A stretch of 64,000 nt of DNA from Pseudobdellovibrionaceae bacterium (GCA_019637875.1 JAHBUW010000001.1:124001-188000); one strand, 5' to 3'. Shown: positions 32,850 to 44,123, counted from the first letter of the stretch. Numbers and translations: made by a program. The notes: generated by a model from the letters alone, not told the origin.

Positions 32850-33682
32850 AGGCGTGCGCCGCTGCGCGCTTCCGTGATGCAGATCACGGGAGTTTCGCGT
32901 TGGGGCTCGCGACGTTTGCGGCCGCGACTCAGGGCTTCGCGTGCGCGCGCGATTTCGTGCAGCAAATACGAGAACGGCGGGAAATTGCCATCGCGTTCGA
33001 TGATGACGCTCAAGGGCTGTTCGGTGCGCACCGCGAGTTCTTCGAGAAGCCCGAAAACGGGCTCCGAGATATCGTGATGGTGATCGTCATTGAGGTGCCG
33101 CCCGTCGGAATCCTCTAGCCACTGTCCACCACTCAGGTGCACGCCGCGAACCAAGGCGAGCGGGTAGGCCAGCAAATGCTCGAGCGGATCTTCGTCACGG
33201 TTGACGGCGTGGGCGTAAATATCTTGCAGATCCAAAAGCAGGTCCGCGCCGTTCGTTACGCAAAGCTGATGCATCTCGCGCGGCGAGAAAGTCGGAGCGG
33301 CGGTTTCCAGATCGGGGGCGCGACCCAAACGTTCGCACAGAAGATCCAGGTTCGCCTGCGTGGTCTGGAAATCGGCGATGCGTCCGGTGGGGTCGACCAG
33401 CCGTTCGCTCCATTCACAGGAGCCCAGGCGATCCAGGATGCGGCGCAAACGCTCCATGCGCAGCTCATCCAAGGGATCCAGCGAAGAGAGTCCCAAGGTC
33501 GTTCCGTGCAGAACGGTGGGCAGCTCGCGCATCAAACTGATCAGGCCATGGGTTTTCGTGGTCGGGGCAAGGACATACTCATCCAGCGCGACTTCGATCA
33601 GATCGATCTTGTCGGCATTCAATAGGATATGACTCGAAATTTCGCGGCGCCAAGCCAGCCCGACGCGATCGTTCAATCGCAT
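32846..33682 (-). CDS. DUF692 (MNIO) family protein with altered motifs
   Basis: 278 residues with the layout of DUF692, the multinuclear non-heme iron oxidase family that modifies peptides (for example MbnB and TglH). Recognisable are VGLAWRREISSHIL, TVLHGTTLGLSSLDPLD, WSERLVD (usually SEHL), ETAAPTF (usually ENPSS), LLLDLQDIYAHAVN, GVHLSGG, DDHHHDISEPVF and VIIERDGNFP. The usual His of SEHL is Arg and the Asn of ENP is Thr, so metal binding may differ. No peptide-precursor gene is seen next to it. The family call is good; activity is uncertain. Confidence 0.8.
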   Translation of the reverse strand: MRLNDRVGLAWRREISSHILLNADKIDLIEVALDEYVLAPTTKTHGLISLMRELPTVLHGTTLGLSSLDPLDELRMERLRRILDRLGSCEWSERLVDPTGRIADFQTTQANLDLLCERLGRAPDLETAAPTFSPREMHQLCVTNGADLLLDLQDIYAHAVNRDEDPLEHLLAYPLALVRGVHLSGGQWLEDSDGRHLNDDHHHDISEPVFGLLEELAVRTEQPLSVIIERDGNFPPFSYLLHEIARAREALSRGRKRREPQRETPVICITEARSGARL

Positions 33683-33786
33683 CGGCCGGACCCTCCGCGG
33701 TCCCTGAGATCGTTCATCTGTCCTCCGTGACAGTCATGAAAATCTTAGGGCGAGTCTTTCCGCGGGGGCAATACCGAATCGTGAAT

Positions 33787-34809
33787 TTATTCGGATTTTG
33801 GTGCTGAATCTTCGCGCTTTGACACGAACCATGAAATCACGATGGAAGATCCGATCAATGATACGATAATGGCGAGCGACCAGCTGATGGGAAATTTGCC
33901 TCCAAAAGCGTCATTCAAATAGACCATCTTCAATCCAACGAAGATGAGCACCGCCGCAAGGCCGTATTTGATCAAAGAGAAGCGCTCCATCACTCCCGAC
34001 AGCATGAAGTACATCGAACGCAAGCCTAAGATCGCGAAAATATTCGATGTGAAAACGATGAGGGGCTCATCGGTCAGTGCGAAAATCGCGGGCACCGAGT
34101 CGACGGCGAAGAGGATGTCGGAAAGCTCCAAGAAAACGAGCGCCACAAAAAGGGGAGTGGCGTGCAGGACGCCATTGATGCGTGTGAAGAAGTGTTCGCC
34201 TTCGATTTTGGGGTGAATACGCATGAACTTCCGAAGCAGTTTCAGCGCCCAGTTTTTCTCGGGCTCCATCATGTCATCGTTCGAGAAGAACATCTTGAAG
34301 CCGGTGAAGATGAGGAGCGCGCCGAAGAACAGCACGACCGCGTGGTACGCCATCAAATAAGTTCCGAGGGCGATGAAGATCGCGCGGAAAATCAGGGCGC
34401 CTAAAATTCCGTAGAAAAGAATCCGGTGTTGGTAGATCCGCGGGATTCCGAAGTAACCGAAAACGACCGCGAAGACGAAGATGTTATCGACCGCGAGGGA
34501 TTTTTCGACGACGAATCCCGTCAGGAACTCCATCGCGACCCTCCAGGCGGCGCCATCGGGATCGCCCTGAACGAGTCCCATGATCCGTTCGTCCGTCGAG
34601 AAGGTTTGTTTGGCGTAGAGATAGAAAAGGAAATTGAAGACGAGCGCCAAGCTGATCCAGATGGCGGTCCATGCCGAAGCTTCTTTGAACGAGACTTCGT
34701 GGGCATGTTTGTGGAAGACGCCCAAATCCAACGCGAGGACCGCGAGGACGAAAACGATAAATGCGGCGTAGAACCACCAGTACTCGGCGAACGGGAAAAA
34801 CAGATCCAC
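33787..34809 (-). CDS. TerC/Alx family membrane protein
   Basis: 340 residues with about nine hydrophobic segments (YAAFIVFVLAVLALDLGVF, SLALVFNFLFYLY, NIFVFAVVFGYFGIP, FRAIFIALGTYLMAY and others). It has the TerC core motifs LAVDNIFV and LELSDILFAVDSVPAIFA. Members move manganese or act in tellurite and pH stress. AAGGAG is present before ATG. I found no manganese-riboswitch-like element upstream. It is followed closely by an intergenic gap with no gene of its own. Confidence 0.93.
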   Translation of the reverse strand: MDLFFPFAEYWWFYAAFIVFVLAVLALDLGVFHKHAHEVSFKEASAWTAIWISLALVFNFLFYLYAKQTFSTDERIMGLVQGDPDGAAWRVAMEFLTGFVVEKSLAVDNIFVFAVVFGYFGIPRIYQHRILFYGILGALIFRAIFIALGTYLMAYHAVVLFFGALLIFTGFKMFFSNDDMMEPEKNWALKLLRKFMRIHPKIEGEHFFTRINGVLHATPLFVALVFLELSDILFAVDSVPAIFALTDEPLIVFTSNIFAILGLRSMYFMLSGVMERFSLIKYGLAAVLIFVGLKMVYLNDAFGGKFPISWSLAIIVSLIGSSIVISWFVSKREDSAPKSE

Positions 34810-34895
34810 AATTACTCCTTAAATAGTCGAGCCGAGATCGGGATCGGCCCTAAACCGGCAGTATCCCGGATTTCGGGCATCTTCCGCAATTTGAT

Positions 34896-34916
34896 AAAAA
34901 ACCTGAAGTCCTTCAG
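34896..34916 (-). terminator. Minus-strand terminator of the pbpC operon
   Basis: On the minus strand CTGAA/TTCAG forms a short stem (34903-34916 on plus) followed by six T (the A-run 34896-34901 on plus). The stem is short, so it is moderately convincing. Confidence 0.55.
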
Positions 34917-34927
34917 TTTAAGTGAAG

Positions 34928-36943
34928 TCAGCGCACTTCGAATCGCACTTGGTCTACGGCCACGCCTTTGCGATCCTTCAGTTCCAAACGATGGCGCCCC
35001 CGCGCGAGGGACCACAGGACGGTCTCGCGGGCCATGCTGAGGGGCTTGCGATTTAAAAACAGGCGGTAACCCGGTTGCGGATTCTCGATTTCGATCGGTA
35101 GCTTCTGCAGGCCGCGCGGGATTTCGGGATCAAGGCCGACCAGCATACCCGCGGCGGGATAACGAATGCGTGACAGTCCACGGCGGGGGAGCGCCTCGGC
35201 CCGGGGCAGATATCGGGGCGCGCGCGTCGGTTGAGGATGGGGATGCAGGGCCAGCATGAGGTCGCGCCAGATCGGGGCCGCGCCGCTCATGCCGCTGACG
35301 TTCCACATGGGGTCGCCGTTGAAGTTTCCGATCCAGACGCCGACCGTGTATTCGGGCGTCCAACCGATGCACCAGTTGTCGCGCATATCTTTACTGGTGC
35401 CGGTTTTGACGGCCACGGGAAAGGGCAGGCTCAAAAGACTGTCCATCCCGAAGGTGAAGCGGCGGTATTCGGGCGCTCCGAGCGAGTCGTAGAGCATCTC
35501 GCGGGTTTCGGGTTTGAAGATTTCATTTTCGGTCGCGAACTGCCGGTACGCGTGGGTGAGCTCCCACAACGTGACGTCCACCGCGCCCAGCGCGAGACTG
35601 GGGCCGTAGTAGTCGTCGTCCTCGAGATCCTGAAAGCCGAGTTCGCGCATTTTATCCAGGACGCGCGTTTCGCCGACCAGTTTCAGCGCACGCACGGCAG
35701 GCACGTTCATCGAAGAGCCCAGGGCTTCACCCGCGCTGACGGGGCCGCGAAACACATTGTCGTAGTTGCGAGGATGGTACACGCGACCCATCGAGATCGC
35801 GATGTCCGCCGGGCTGTCATCCAAAAGCGAATCGGGGGCGAGCAGATTCAGATCGTACGCCAGACCGTAAACGATGGGTTTGATCGTCGAGCCGGCTTGG
35901 CGCCGCGTTTGGATCCCGTCAACTTGCGGCGCGCTGGCCATACCGGGACCGCCGTTCGCCGCGTAGGCCACGACGCGGCCGGTACGGGTTTCCAAGATGA
36001 GCACGGCACCGTCGTTCACATTTTGTCGGCGCAAAAACCGCATCTGTTCGCGCAGGGCGTGCAGCGCCAGTTCCTGCATCTTCAGGTCGAGAGAGGTCTG
36101 AATCAGATTCGTGCCCCAACCGTTTTCGACGAACCTTTCGGAAAGCACGGGGACGACTTCGCGTTTGCGCGCGATCGCGTAGGGCCGCGCGAAACTTTTT
36201 TGCGCGAGTTCGATCACGGGCGCGCAGTCGTCACGCTCGAGAATGCGGCAGGCGCGCTGGCCCACGAGCTCGGGCTTTGCGTTCGGGGCGCGGATCAGCG
36301 CGATCAACAATGCGGCTTCCTCGCGGAAAAGCCCGGCGGGCGTTTTCGCGAAATAACCTTGGCTCGCGGCGGGAAGGCCCACGAGTTCACCGCGGAAAGG
36401 GACCAGGTTGACGTAAGCTTCGAGGATTTCGTCTTTTTGCCAAGAGCCGTCGAGCTTCAAGGCCTCGATCATCTGCGTGAACTTGCGACCCAGATCTCGT
36501 CGCGAGTTGTCTTTTCCTTTTCCGGAGCGGGTGCCACTCAACAACCCCGTGAGCTGCATGCTCAATGTACTGGCGCCGCGATGGGCATGACCGCGCAACA
36601 TCTGCCAACCGGCGTGGCCGACGGCCAAGGGGTCGACGCCGAAGTGGCGGTAGAAGCGTTGATCTTCGACCTGAACCAGCAGTTCGCGGAAGGCGGGCGA
36701 GACTTCGTGCCATGCAACCCAGCCCAGGCTACGCCGATCGCGCGCGGTGCGGATCGATTCCATGGGGCGGCCCTGGCGATCGACGATCCAGGCGTCCGAC
36801 GGACGGTGATCGGCGCGCACCTGCGCGAAGTCGGGCGGGGACGTAGTCCCCAGCCAAATTGCCGCGGCACTGATGGCGACGACGGATAGGACCGTCATCG
36901 TGATCAGGCGTCTGGAGTTAAGGAGTGACGGTCCAAACCGCAT
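34928..36943 (-). CDS. pbpC: Penicillin-binding protein 1C
   Basis: 671 residues from ATG 36943 (GAGG upstream; the TTG at 36985 only lengthens the n-region). One N-terminal membrane segment (ITMTVLSVVAISAAAIWLG). A GT51 glycosyltransferase domain has QVEDQRFYRHFGVDPLAV (catalytic Glu), RGASTLSMQL and ALKLDGSWQKDEILEAYVN. A transpeptidase domain has AGSTIKPIVYG (Ser and Lys), the SSMNVPAVRAL region and VKTGTSKD. The C-terminal tail is a PBP1C-type domain. It builds and cross-links peptidoglycan in the periplasm. The start overlaps the end of the macroglobulin gene by 26 bases, the usual a2M-pbpC operon order. Confidence 0.95.
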   Translation of the reverse strand: MRFGPSLLNSRRLITMTVLSVVAISAAAIWLGTTSPPDFAQVRADHRPSDAWIVDRQGRPMESIRTARDRRSLGWVAWHEVSPAFRELLVQVEDQRFYRHFGVDPLAVGHAGWQMLRGHAHRGASTLSMQLTGLLSGTRSGKGKDNSRRDLGRKFTQMIEALKLDGSWQKDEILEAYVNLVPFRGELVGLPAASQGYFAKTPAGLFREEAALLIALIRAPNAKPELVGQRACRILERDDCAPVIELAQKSFARPYAIARKREVVPVLSERFVENGWGTNLIQTSLDLKMQELALHALREQMRFLRRQNVNDGAVLILETRTGRVVAYAANGGPGMASAPQVDGIQTRRQAGSTIKPIVYGLAYDLNLLAPDSLLDDSPADIAISMGRVYHPRNYDNVFRGPVSAGEALGSSMNVPAVRALKLVGETRVLDKMRELGFQDLEDDDYYGPSLALGAVDVTLWELTHAYRQFATENEIFKPETREMLYDSLGAPEYRRFTFGMDSLLSLPFPVAVKTGTSKDMRDNWCIGWTPEYTVGVWIGNFNGDPMWNVSGMSGAAPIWRDLMLALHPHPQPTRAPRYLPRAEALPRRGLSRIRYPAAGMLVGLDPEIPRGLQKLPIEIENPQPGYRLFLNRKPLSMARETVLWSLARGRHRLELKDRKGVAVDQVRFEVR

Positions 36944-39900
36944 TCGGTGCCTCGGCAAAGGTTTCGGGAGCGTACATCGCTTCAACCCGGGTGGGCGGAA
37001 GTTGGAAACTTCCGGCCGAGTTCAAGCGCACGCGGTAGCTGACACGGTATTTTCCCTTCGGCAGATAGGCCGCGTAAGAAATGAAGTCGCCGAAGGGTTT
37101 TTCGGAAAACTCGGCGGGCCACTCTTGAACGCGTCCATCGTCTTTTTTCACGACGTCACGATCGAGCAGCGCCGACCCGCCCTCAAGGCCGGTGCCCAAA
37201 TGCGAAGCGCCGGCGGGAATCGCGTCGCGAATCACGGCCAGGCCTGGTCGGCGCTGGCCGTGATGACGAGCTCGATATTGGCGACGTCGCCGACGCGCCA
37301 GTGGCCCGCTTTCGCTTGCGAAACCAGGTCACCTTACGTGTGACTGAGTAGCCGAGTTCGAGGGGCGCTTTCAACGGGCGCGCGGCCAGGATCTCGAAAT
37401 GGATCCAGGGTTTGCCTTCGCCTTGGTGCTCGAATTTCGCGGCCACTTCCTTCTGCAGCGATTCCTTCGGCCAAGCGAGGAGTTGTTTCTCGCCGGCGGG
37501 ATTTTTCTTCCAGTCGACCGAGGCTTTCACATCGCCCGCGGCGATAAGGGTTTCGCCCGCCGGTTTGACGCTTTCGAATTTGGCGCTGAATTCCCGCAGG
37601 TAAGTTACGCCCCAGGCGTTCGCGAGCGTCGTATCCCAGGTCCCGCGTTTCAGGCGCGCGGTTACTCCGCGAGCCATGCGACCGATGTCCTCGTTCCACG
37701 AGGGGTCGGCCAAGGCCGCGCCGAAAACGGAAAGGGCCTGCTGATCGTCCGTGGTGAACAGACGCCAAGCGGCTTCCCAGGGAAGTTGTCCCTGCAGATT
37801 CATCAACGAGCCTTGGAAATTCATGCGCGCGCGCAGAAGCGTCGACGATTTCTTTTTCAGATCGTCGCGATTCGCGATGCCGGCCTCACGGCCCAGCAGG
37901 CGGTCCCAAGCGGCCAGGGTTTCGGTCTGCCACAGATTCGGCGTGATCTCGACGGTCGACATCATGTCTTTCGAGAATTTGCCCGCGCGCGAAAGCGTGT
38001 CGATGGAAAGCACACGCTGTTCATTGCGGTAGCTGTCCGCGACCAAACCGTCCCACCAGCTGCGGCAGGAATACTGACCTTGCACGGCCATTTTCAGACC
38101 TTCGGTCATTTTATCAAGCGACTCTTCGGGGAACTTCACGCCGTTCGCCAGGAAGATGTTGATGACGTGGCGGGTGAGCGCTTCCGATCCGCAGAGCGAA
38201 GTCGGGAAGAACTTCAAAAGCCCGTGCGCGTCCTGGTACGCGGGGAGCATGCCGACGATGCGGTCGATGTCCGCGCGATCCTCGAGGGCGACCGCTTTGG
38301 ACGCTTGTTGCTCCAGGCAGGTGTAAGGATAGTCCTGCATATACGCCTTCACGCCGGCGAGGCCCGTAACGAGCGTCGAGCGCGCCGAGACCGACAGCCC
38401 CCCTTTGTTCGCGAGGTTATCGGCGGGTTGGCGGACGGGGATCGTGTGCGACTTCTCGAGCTGGAAGAGCGTCGCCTGCTGCACGCGGACGGGGACCGCG
38501 GGGCTGACTTTCACCTTCGCGATCATCACGTCTTCGGCGCCCGAAGCGGCGTCGCGCGCTTCGATGCGGAAATTGATCGCGGTCAGATTCACCGGGACCT
38601 TCAGCGGAAGGTTCACGGTCTTCGCTTCGCTGGGCTTCAGCTCGACGGGCGCGAGCGCGGGCAGCGCTCCCAATTCCGGAGCCGAGACCTTCACGTCGAC
38701 CTTCATCGCCTTCGCCGTGGTATTGCGCACGGTGAAGACGTTGCCGATGTCGTCGCCTTCGCGGACGAGCGGCGCAAAACCCGAATAGATGATCAGATCC
38801 TTCGTCGATTCGACGGTGGCCGCGCCATCGCCGAACAGATTCGAGCCACCGGTCGCCAGCGCGACGATACGGAAGCTCGTCAGCGAGTCGTTCAGCGGGA
38901 TGGTCGCTTGCGCACGACCGTCACGGTCCAACTTCACGCTCGCGGCCCAGTGTAGCATGGGATCGAAAAGCTCGCGGGGATCGGCGGCGGTTCCGCCACC
39001 GCCACCGGCGGGGCGGGCCTTCGCGCCGAAGTGGCGACGCCCGATGACCTGGTTTTGTCCCGAGCTCGTGTCCACCGCGAGGCCGCGCTCGCCCATCATG
39101 TTTTCGAGGAATTTCCAGCTCGTGTTCGGCTTCAGTCGCAACAGCGCCTCGTCCACCGCGATCAACGCGACTTCCGAACCGGCGGGAAGTTTTTGACCGT
39201 TCGCCGCTTTCACTTCGATCGAGACTTGAACCTTTTCACGGACGCGGTAGCGCTTCTTGTCGGTTTTCACGGCCACGTCCAGGCGGTGATCCTTCCAGCC
39301 GACTTTCAATTTCACCAGACCCATCTTCAAAGCCGGGCGCGCCAGATCCAGCAGCGCCGTCGGTTTGGGGTCGGCGACGCGTCCGCGCACCAGCAGCACC
39401 GAAACATAGACATTCGGCGCATAGTGGCCTTTCAGCGGAACCTCGATCGCCGGATCGTCACGTTTCACCTCGGTAACGAAGGCGTCCAGAACACCCTCAC
39501 GTTCGACGGTGACCAAAGCGGTCGCCGAGGCGAACGGGGTGCGGACGACCAAACGCGCTTTTTCGCCGGGCTCGTAGGCATTCTGTTCCGGCAAAAGATC
39601 GATCCGGTCACTGTCGCTAGGCGTGTACCAGGTGTCCTCGCCGGCGGCGCGGACGTGCATGTTCACGCGGGCGTAGGTGACGCGTCCTTTCTCGTCCTGC
39701 GTTTTCGCCTGCAAGATCACCGAGCCCGCGGGCAAGGATTGCGGCTGGCAGGTGAAGCGGCCGTGAGCGTCGGTTTTCCCTTCGCAGACTTGGCCCAAGG
39801 ATTTGATTTCGTTTTTCGAGTCGAAGGAATAGAAGCCGCCGACCAGACGTTTGCGGTGCGTGTACGAGGTGTGGGTGAACGCTTCGACGGTATAGGCGCG

Positions 39901-42636
39901 ACCGGCTTGCGGTTTACCAAGGTTCGTGGTGACGACGCCCGCCACATTGGCCTTACCCGCTTCGGCGTACCAGCTGTCGCTGCGCAGACCGATGACGAAC
40001 TCCGAGGGAAAGATCGGCGCGCTGGTCGCGACGGTTTTGGTTTCACCGTTCGGATCCATGAATTCCATTTCGACGCTGAGAAGCTGAACCTTCTGGACGG
40101 CGGGAAGTTTATCCAGCGTGGCCAGCCGTCCGCCGTTTTTATCCAGCGTGACGTCCAGGGTCTTCAAGAAGGCTTCCTGTTCGTTGGAGCCGCGATCCTC
40201 GGATTGCAGCCCGGGTTTCACCGGGGGAGAGAAAAAGCTGTAGTCGGTGCCGCCGGGAACGTCGGGTTCGAAGTAACCCGACTGCATGGACGCGCGGACT
40301 TTCACTTTCAGATCGGAAGCGGGGCCGCCCGACAGATAAGCGGCCGAGAGATCCACTTTCACGCTCGGGGGCGTGATCAGCGGAGTGCCCTGGATGCTCG
40401 CGGTCGCTTTCATCAAAGGCAGACGGTATTTGCTGACGACGAAGCTTCCGGTTTGTTCGGCCGAGTAGTCGAAGGGATCGGACTCGTCGCCCTCTTCGCG
40501 TTGGGGCATCTTATCGCGGTTTGACAGGTAAATGGCGTAGGTTCCGAGCTGCGCTTGTTTCGGCAACGTGAAAGAGTTCACGGCCGCGCCGGTCGAGGCG
40601 TTGAACTCGAACGGCAGGGTGTAGACGGTATTGCTGCCCTGGTGCACGACGAGCACCCGCTTCGGCAGACGCGAGTTCGTCATCATCGCGAAGCCGTTCA
40701 TCCGGTACTCGCGCAGGATGTGCTTCATGTTCACCTTGTCGCCGGGCTGGGCGACCATGCGGTCGAGCAGCGTGTGCAGGCGCATCGGTCCCCAGTTCTC
40801 GCGCAGATATTCGGTGGAAACATTGAAGCGGTAGCTTTCGATGCCTTCCGTCCAACGGCTGCTCGCGAACGAGAGATCGTCGCCCTTCTGCGCGAAGGCG
40901 TAGACCGGGCATTTGCGGTAATCCATGTCTTCGCCGCCGAACTCGCAGGGGTACTTCACGTCAGAGACGCTGAAGAGGCCCGACGCATTCGTCGTTCCAT
41001 GCGCCAGGGTTTTACCGGCGGTCGTGATGATCGAGACTTTCGCGCCCGCGACGGGACGACCATCGCTGAGCTGCGTGACCCAGATGACCGACGATTCGCG
41101 ACCCTTTTTGAAGTGGACGCCCATGTCGGTGACGAGCGCGGCGCTGGCGACGTACATATCGCCGGCTTTTCCCAGCAGGGCGGCGCCCAACTTCGGGCTA
41201 CGCAATTCCACGACGTGCAGTCCGGGTTTCTTGAGCGGAATGCCGATCAGCTCGAACTCGCGTTCACCCAAAGGCTTCGGTAGCTGGAAGGCTTGGCCTT
41301 TTTTGCCTTCGAAGATCGAAACGCCGCGTTTGTCGTCCTCGCCGGATTTGGTTTGGACGCGATTGTACCACTCGATGATTTCGGTGGCCTTCGTCAGATT
41401 CAGGCTGCGTCCATCGGTGAAGGTCTGCGAGGCCGAAAGATTCTTTTCGACGTTGCGGACGCTGACGGGAAGGATCGGGTCGGCCTTCATCTCGAGAATC
41501 CCGAAGGGCGCGGCGAACTTGATGAGCGGCGAGTATTCGTCGGTGGCGACATCAAGCGGGAATTTGTTCTGATTCGTCAGCGGACGCCCCAGATCGTCTT
41601 TCAGATTGCGGGGCAAGAAGACTTGGAATTTGGTCTTTTCGGGAAAGGGACCTTTGAAAGTGATGTAGCGGGTGTCGCGACGCTCGCGGCTTTTGTTGAA
41701 CTCTTCGGGAGTCCAAGTGCGGCCGCCGCTTGCGACCAGCTTGATCGCCTTCAGCTGATCGATGGGCAGACTGCGCGACAGGTCCACGCTCATGTTCAGG
41801 ATCGGGTTACAGGGACGGCTGGGTTCCGTGCGTTCGCACGAAAACGTCGCCTTGAAGCTGTCGATCACCTCAAAACGGTGGGTCTGCTCTTCCTGCACGG
41901 CCAGGCCCGAGCGGCTGCGAATGCCCTTCGTCCAATGGAGTGCGACTTTACCGCCGTCGGGGAATTTGCGCTGCGAACCGATGACCAGAAAGCTTTTGAG
42001 TTCGGGAATCGAAGCGAGGGGCTTTTTCGTCGCCTTGATCAAGCGCTCGAACGCGTTCCACTCCCATTCATTTTCGATCGCCGCTTGCAGAACGATGTCG
42101 CGATCCTTGCCGGTGATGAGTTTCACGGGCACGCGGTTCGCGGTGCCGTCGATTTCGAAATAAGCGCCTTTCGCGAGGCTTGCGGGATCGATTTCACCGT
42201 CCATTTGAATCACGAAGTACTGCGTGGGCTCGATCTCGCCGTAGCGGGGGTAGAACGCTTTGATCGCGGGACCCGAGGTCGAAAAGTTGTAGACGCCGGC
42301 GGCGACCGCCTGGCCTTTCAGATCTTTGAGGTTGGCGGTGGCCTTGAATTCGCAGCTCACGCCCGCGGGGACGGTCTTGTCGAAGTCCACGACCCAGTTG
42401 CGCGAATCCGCCCAGCGGGTGGTGGATTTGGGCGCGGGGCCTTTGCATTCCATGGCGAACGGCGTGAGTTTGAACTTCGGATCGCCCATGGGCACCATGT
42501 CGGTGCTGAAACGAACGGTCACCTGCTGCGCGGATTTGACCGAGCCGGTGGGATTGAAGCTTTGAACGTTAGGAGTCTGCGCGAAGGCCGCCGTGTTATG
42601 AACAATCAGGGCGGCGATCAGGGAAACGAATCTCAT
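36918..42636 (-). CDS. Bacterial alpha-2-macroglobulin (thioester type), interrupted by two frameshifts
   Basis: A 1906-residue protein if two single-base deletions near the end are corrected. The start has GAGGTCATCC upstream and a signal peptide (MRFVSLIAALIVHNTAAFAQ). The body has the many MG-type beta domains, a bait-region-like part, and the thioester motif YPYTCLEQQ, with Cys1440 and Gln1443. It forms a trap for proteases in the periplasm. Paired with pbpC it is a known envelope-defence unit. As read, the frame runs to 37183, but a missing C near 37327 and a missing base near 37235 (both next to short runs) restore LVSQAKAGHWRVGDV, then VIRDAIPAGASHLGTGLEGG and the normal end at 36918. 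Sequencing error or recent decay cannot be distinguished. Confidence 0.9.
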
Positions 42637-42710
42637 GGATGACCTCGTTGCGGTTGGATTCGCCGAAAACGCTATTCGACGAACCTACCGAAGTCATCGC
42701 AGGAGTGTGT

Positions 42711-43658
42711 TTAGAGAATCTGACCGTGAGCGACGAGAGTCGGCTGTTGGTTCTCTTGAGCGTCGAAGCCTTTCACGGTTTCGTCGATCCAAGTGGCCAT
42801 GGCGGGAACCGAGGTATAAACGCCCAGGTTCGAGCACTGACGGTCGCCGAAGCTGGTCACGCCCGCGAGGATCAGGCCGGTGCCGGCGCTGTTCGCGAGA
42901 TAAGCAGGTCCGCCCGAGTCACCCGAGCAAGCCGAGCGGCCTTCGCTGACTTCGTACGAGAATTGGGCGGGGTTGTACTTCGACTTCAGGATTTTGACGT
43001 CGATCCGGCGCAGCTCTTCCGCTTGTTTCGCGACGGGGGGAGCCTGGGTCAGGCCGTAACCCGCCAGGATCAGCTCGGTGCCTTCTTGCAGCTGGGCTTC
43101 ATCACGGAGCATGGTCGCGGGAACGTAACCTTCCGGAGCATCTTCCGACAATTGCAGCACGGCGATATCGGGGATGGCGGTTTGTTCGTTGGCGCCGATC
43201 AGCGCGTCCAGACGGAACTCGGGGTGAACCAGCGCGTTCTTCAACGCGACGAATTTCACGCTCTCTTCGGTCGAAACGACGGTCTTTTTCAGACCGAAGG
43301 CCACGCGAAGGTGGGGAATCATGTCCGAAACTTCCATGCCGGTGCTTTGCGCGACGGCCAGCAGGCAGTGACCCGCCGTGGTCAGGATCCGTTTCTCGAT
43401 CAGGGTCGCGGTACAGAACTGCACGACGCGATCACCTTGAGGGAACTTCAAGTAAAGAGCGGCGGTGGAACGGGAAACGACGTCGCTCTCTTCGACGGCG
43501 CTCCCGTTGACGATTCCCTGTCCGTCCATGAGTTCCGAGTTCACGGAACTGAGGTTCGGAGCCTGACCGCAAGCGATCAGCGAGATCGTCGCAAGAGTCC
43601 CCAGTGTCAATTGCAGACCACGGACTGATTTTTGTTTGAGAGTTGTCTGTGTTTTCAA
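42711..43658 (-). CDS. Trypsin-like serine protease lipoprotein
   Basis: 315 residues from a TTG start after a GGGGGGC ribosome site. The signal peptide ends in ISLIACG (Cys30). The chymotrypsin-fold protease has His97 (LTTAGHCLL), Asp164 (IPDIAVLQL) and Ser248 (GRSACSGDSGGPAYL), plus IVNGSAVEESDV at its start. A C-terminal GVTSFGDRQCSNLGVYTSV fits the S1 family. It is likely lipid-anchored at the outer membrane and may be secreted. It lies 74 bases upstream of the macroglobulin gene on the same strand, which makes a protease/protease-trap neighbourhood. Confidence 0.95.
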   Translation of the reverse strand: MKTQTTLKQKSVRGLQLTLGTLATISLIACGQAPNLSSVNSELMDGQGIVNGSAVEESDVVSRSTAALYLKFPQGDRVVQFCTATLIEKRILTTAGHCLLAVAQSTGMEVSDMIPHLRVAFGLKKTVVSTEESVKFVALKNALVHPEFRLDALIGANEQTAIPDIAVLQLSEDAPEGYVPATMLRDEAQLQEGTELILAGYGLTQAPPVAKQAEELRRIDVKILKSKYNPAQFSYEVSEGRSACSGDSGGPAYLANSAGTGLILAGVTSFGDRQCSNLGVYTSVPAMATWIDETVKGFDAQENQQPTLVAHGQIL

Positions 43659-44123
43659 ATTGCCCCCCGGCTTTCACTGGTTCGTCTGAGGGGGCTTCTG
43701 TTCTGTCGAGCGCGGAAACACAAATCGAAGCTTTTTATCTCGCTCATAACTCCCGAAGTTCAGACCTCTTTTTGCCGGAAAGACAGGCGCAGCGCGGATC
43801 TCCAGGCAGCGCCTTTTTTCCCGACGGCGAGCAGCTCAACGTCTTGAATTAGTTTAGCAATCAAGAATCGGAAGATGTCGCCCGTGCACTGGAGCTCCGC
43901 TTCAGGTCTCGCAAAGCCTTCCTTCAGATTGAAATTTTTATCTGGTTCCACTTTGTGACTTTTTTCCTCGGTGGGAGGGCCGCGTCTTGCGGATGAATTC
44001 AGCAAATCACGAATTCGTGGCAGTGAAGGTGACGATTTCAAATGTGTGAGGCGACAGGTTATCCCGCGAACTCGACTGTTCTTTTCTTTAGATTGTATGT
44101 AGATTCAGGGGGTGAATCCGCGC
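43659..44123. promoter_or_regulatory. AT-richer intergenic region (465 bases), no convincing gene
   Basis: It must hold the promoters of the protease (minus) and the XRE regulator (plus). It is visibly richer in A and T than the surroundings (around 43730-43760 and 43930-44100). A minus-strand ORF at 43760-44041 starts with a rare TTG, lacks a ribosome site and has no recognisable family, so I do not call it. Confidence 0.5.

Noticed and set aside
34810-34927. Manganese (yybP-ykoY) riboswitch before the TerC gene
   Set aside because: No GGGGAGUA-like element or the expected pairing is visible; I see only the ribosome site and a weak terminator.
34928-42642. Long plus-strand open frames opposite pbpC and the macroglobulin (for example 35231-36889, 37399-38955, 39031-40524, 41293-42642)
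   Set aside because: They are antisense shadows produced by high GC and codon bias: no ribosome sites, no recognisable domains, and Arg/His/Gln-rich translations. The minus-strand genes show clear family motifs.
43760-44041. Possible 93-residue minus-strand gene in the 465-base gap
   Set aside because: It starts with TTG, has no ribosome site and no similarity that I can name; the gap looks like promoter region.
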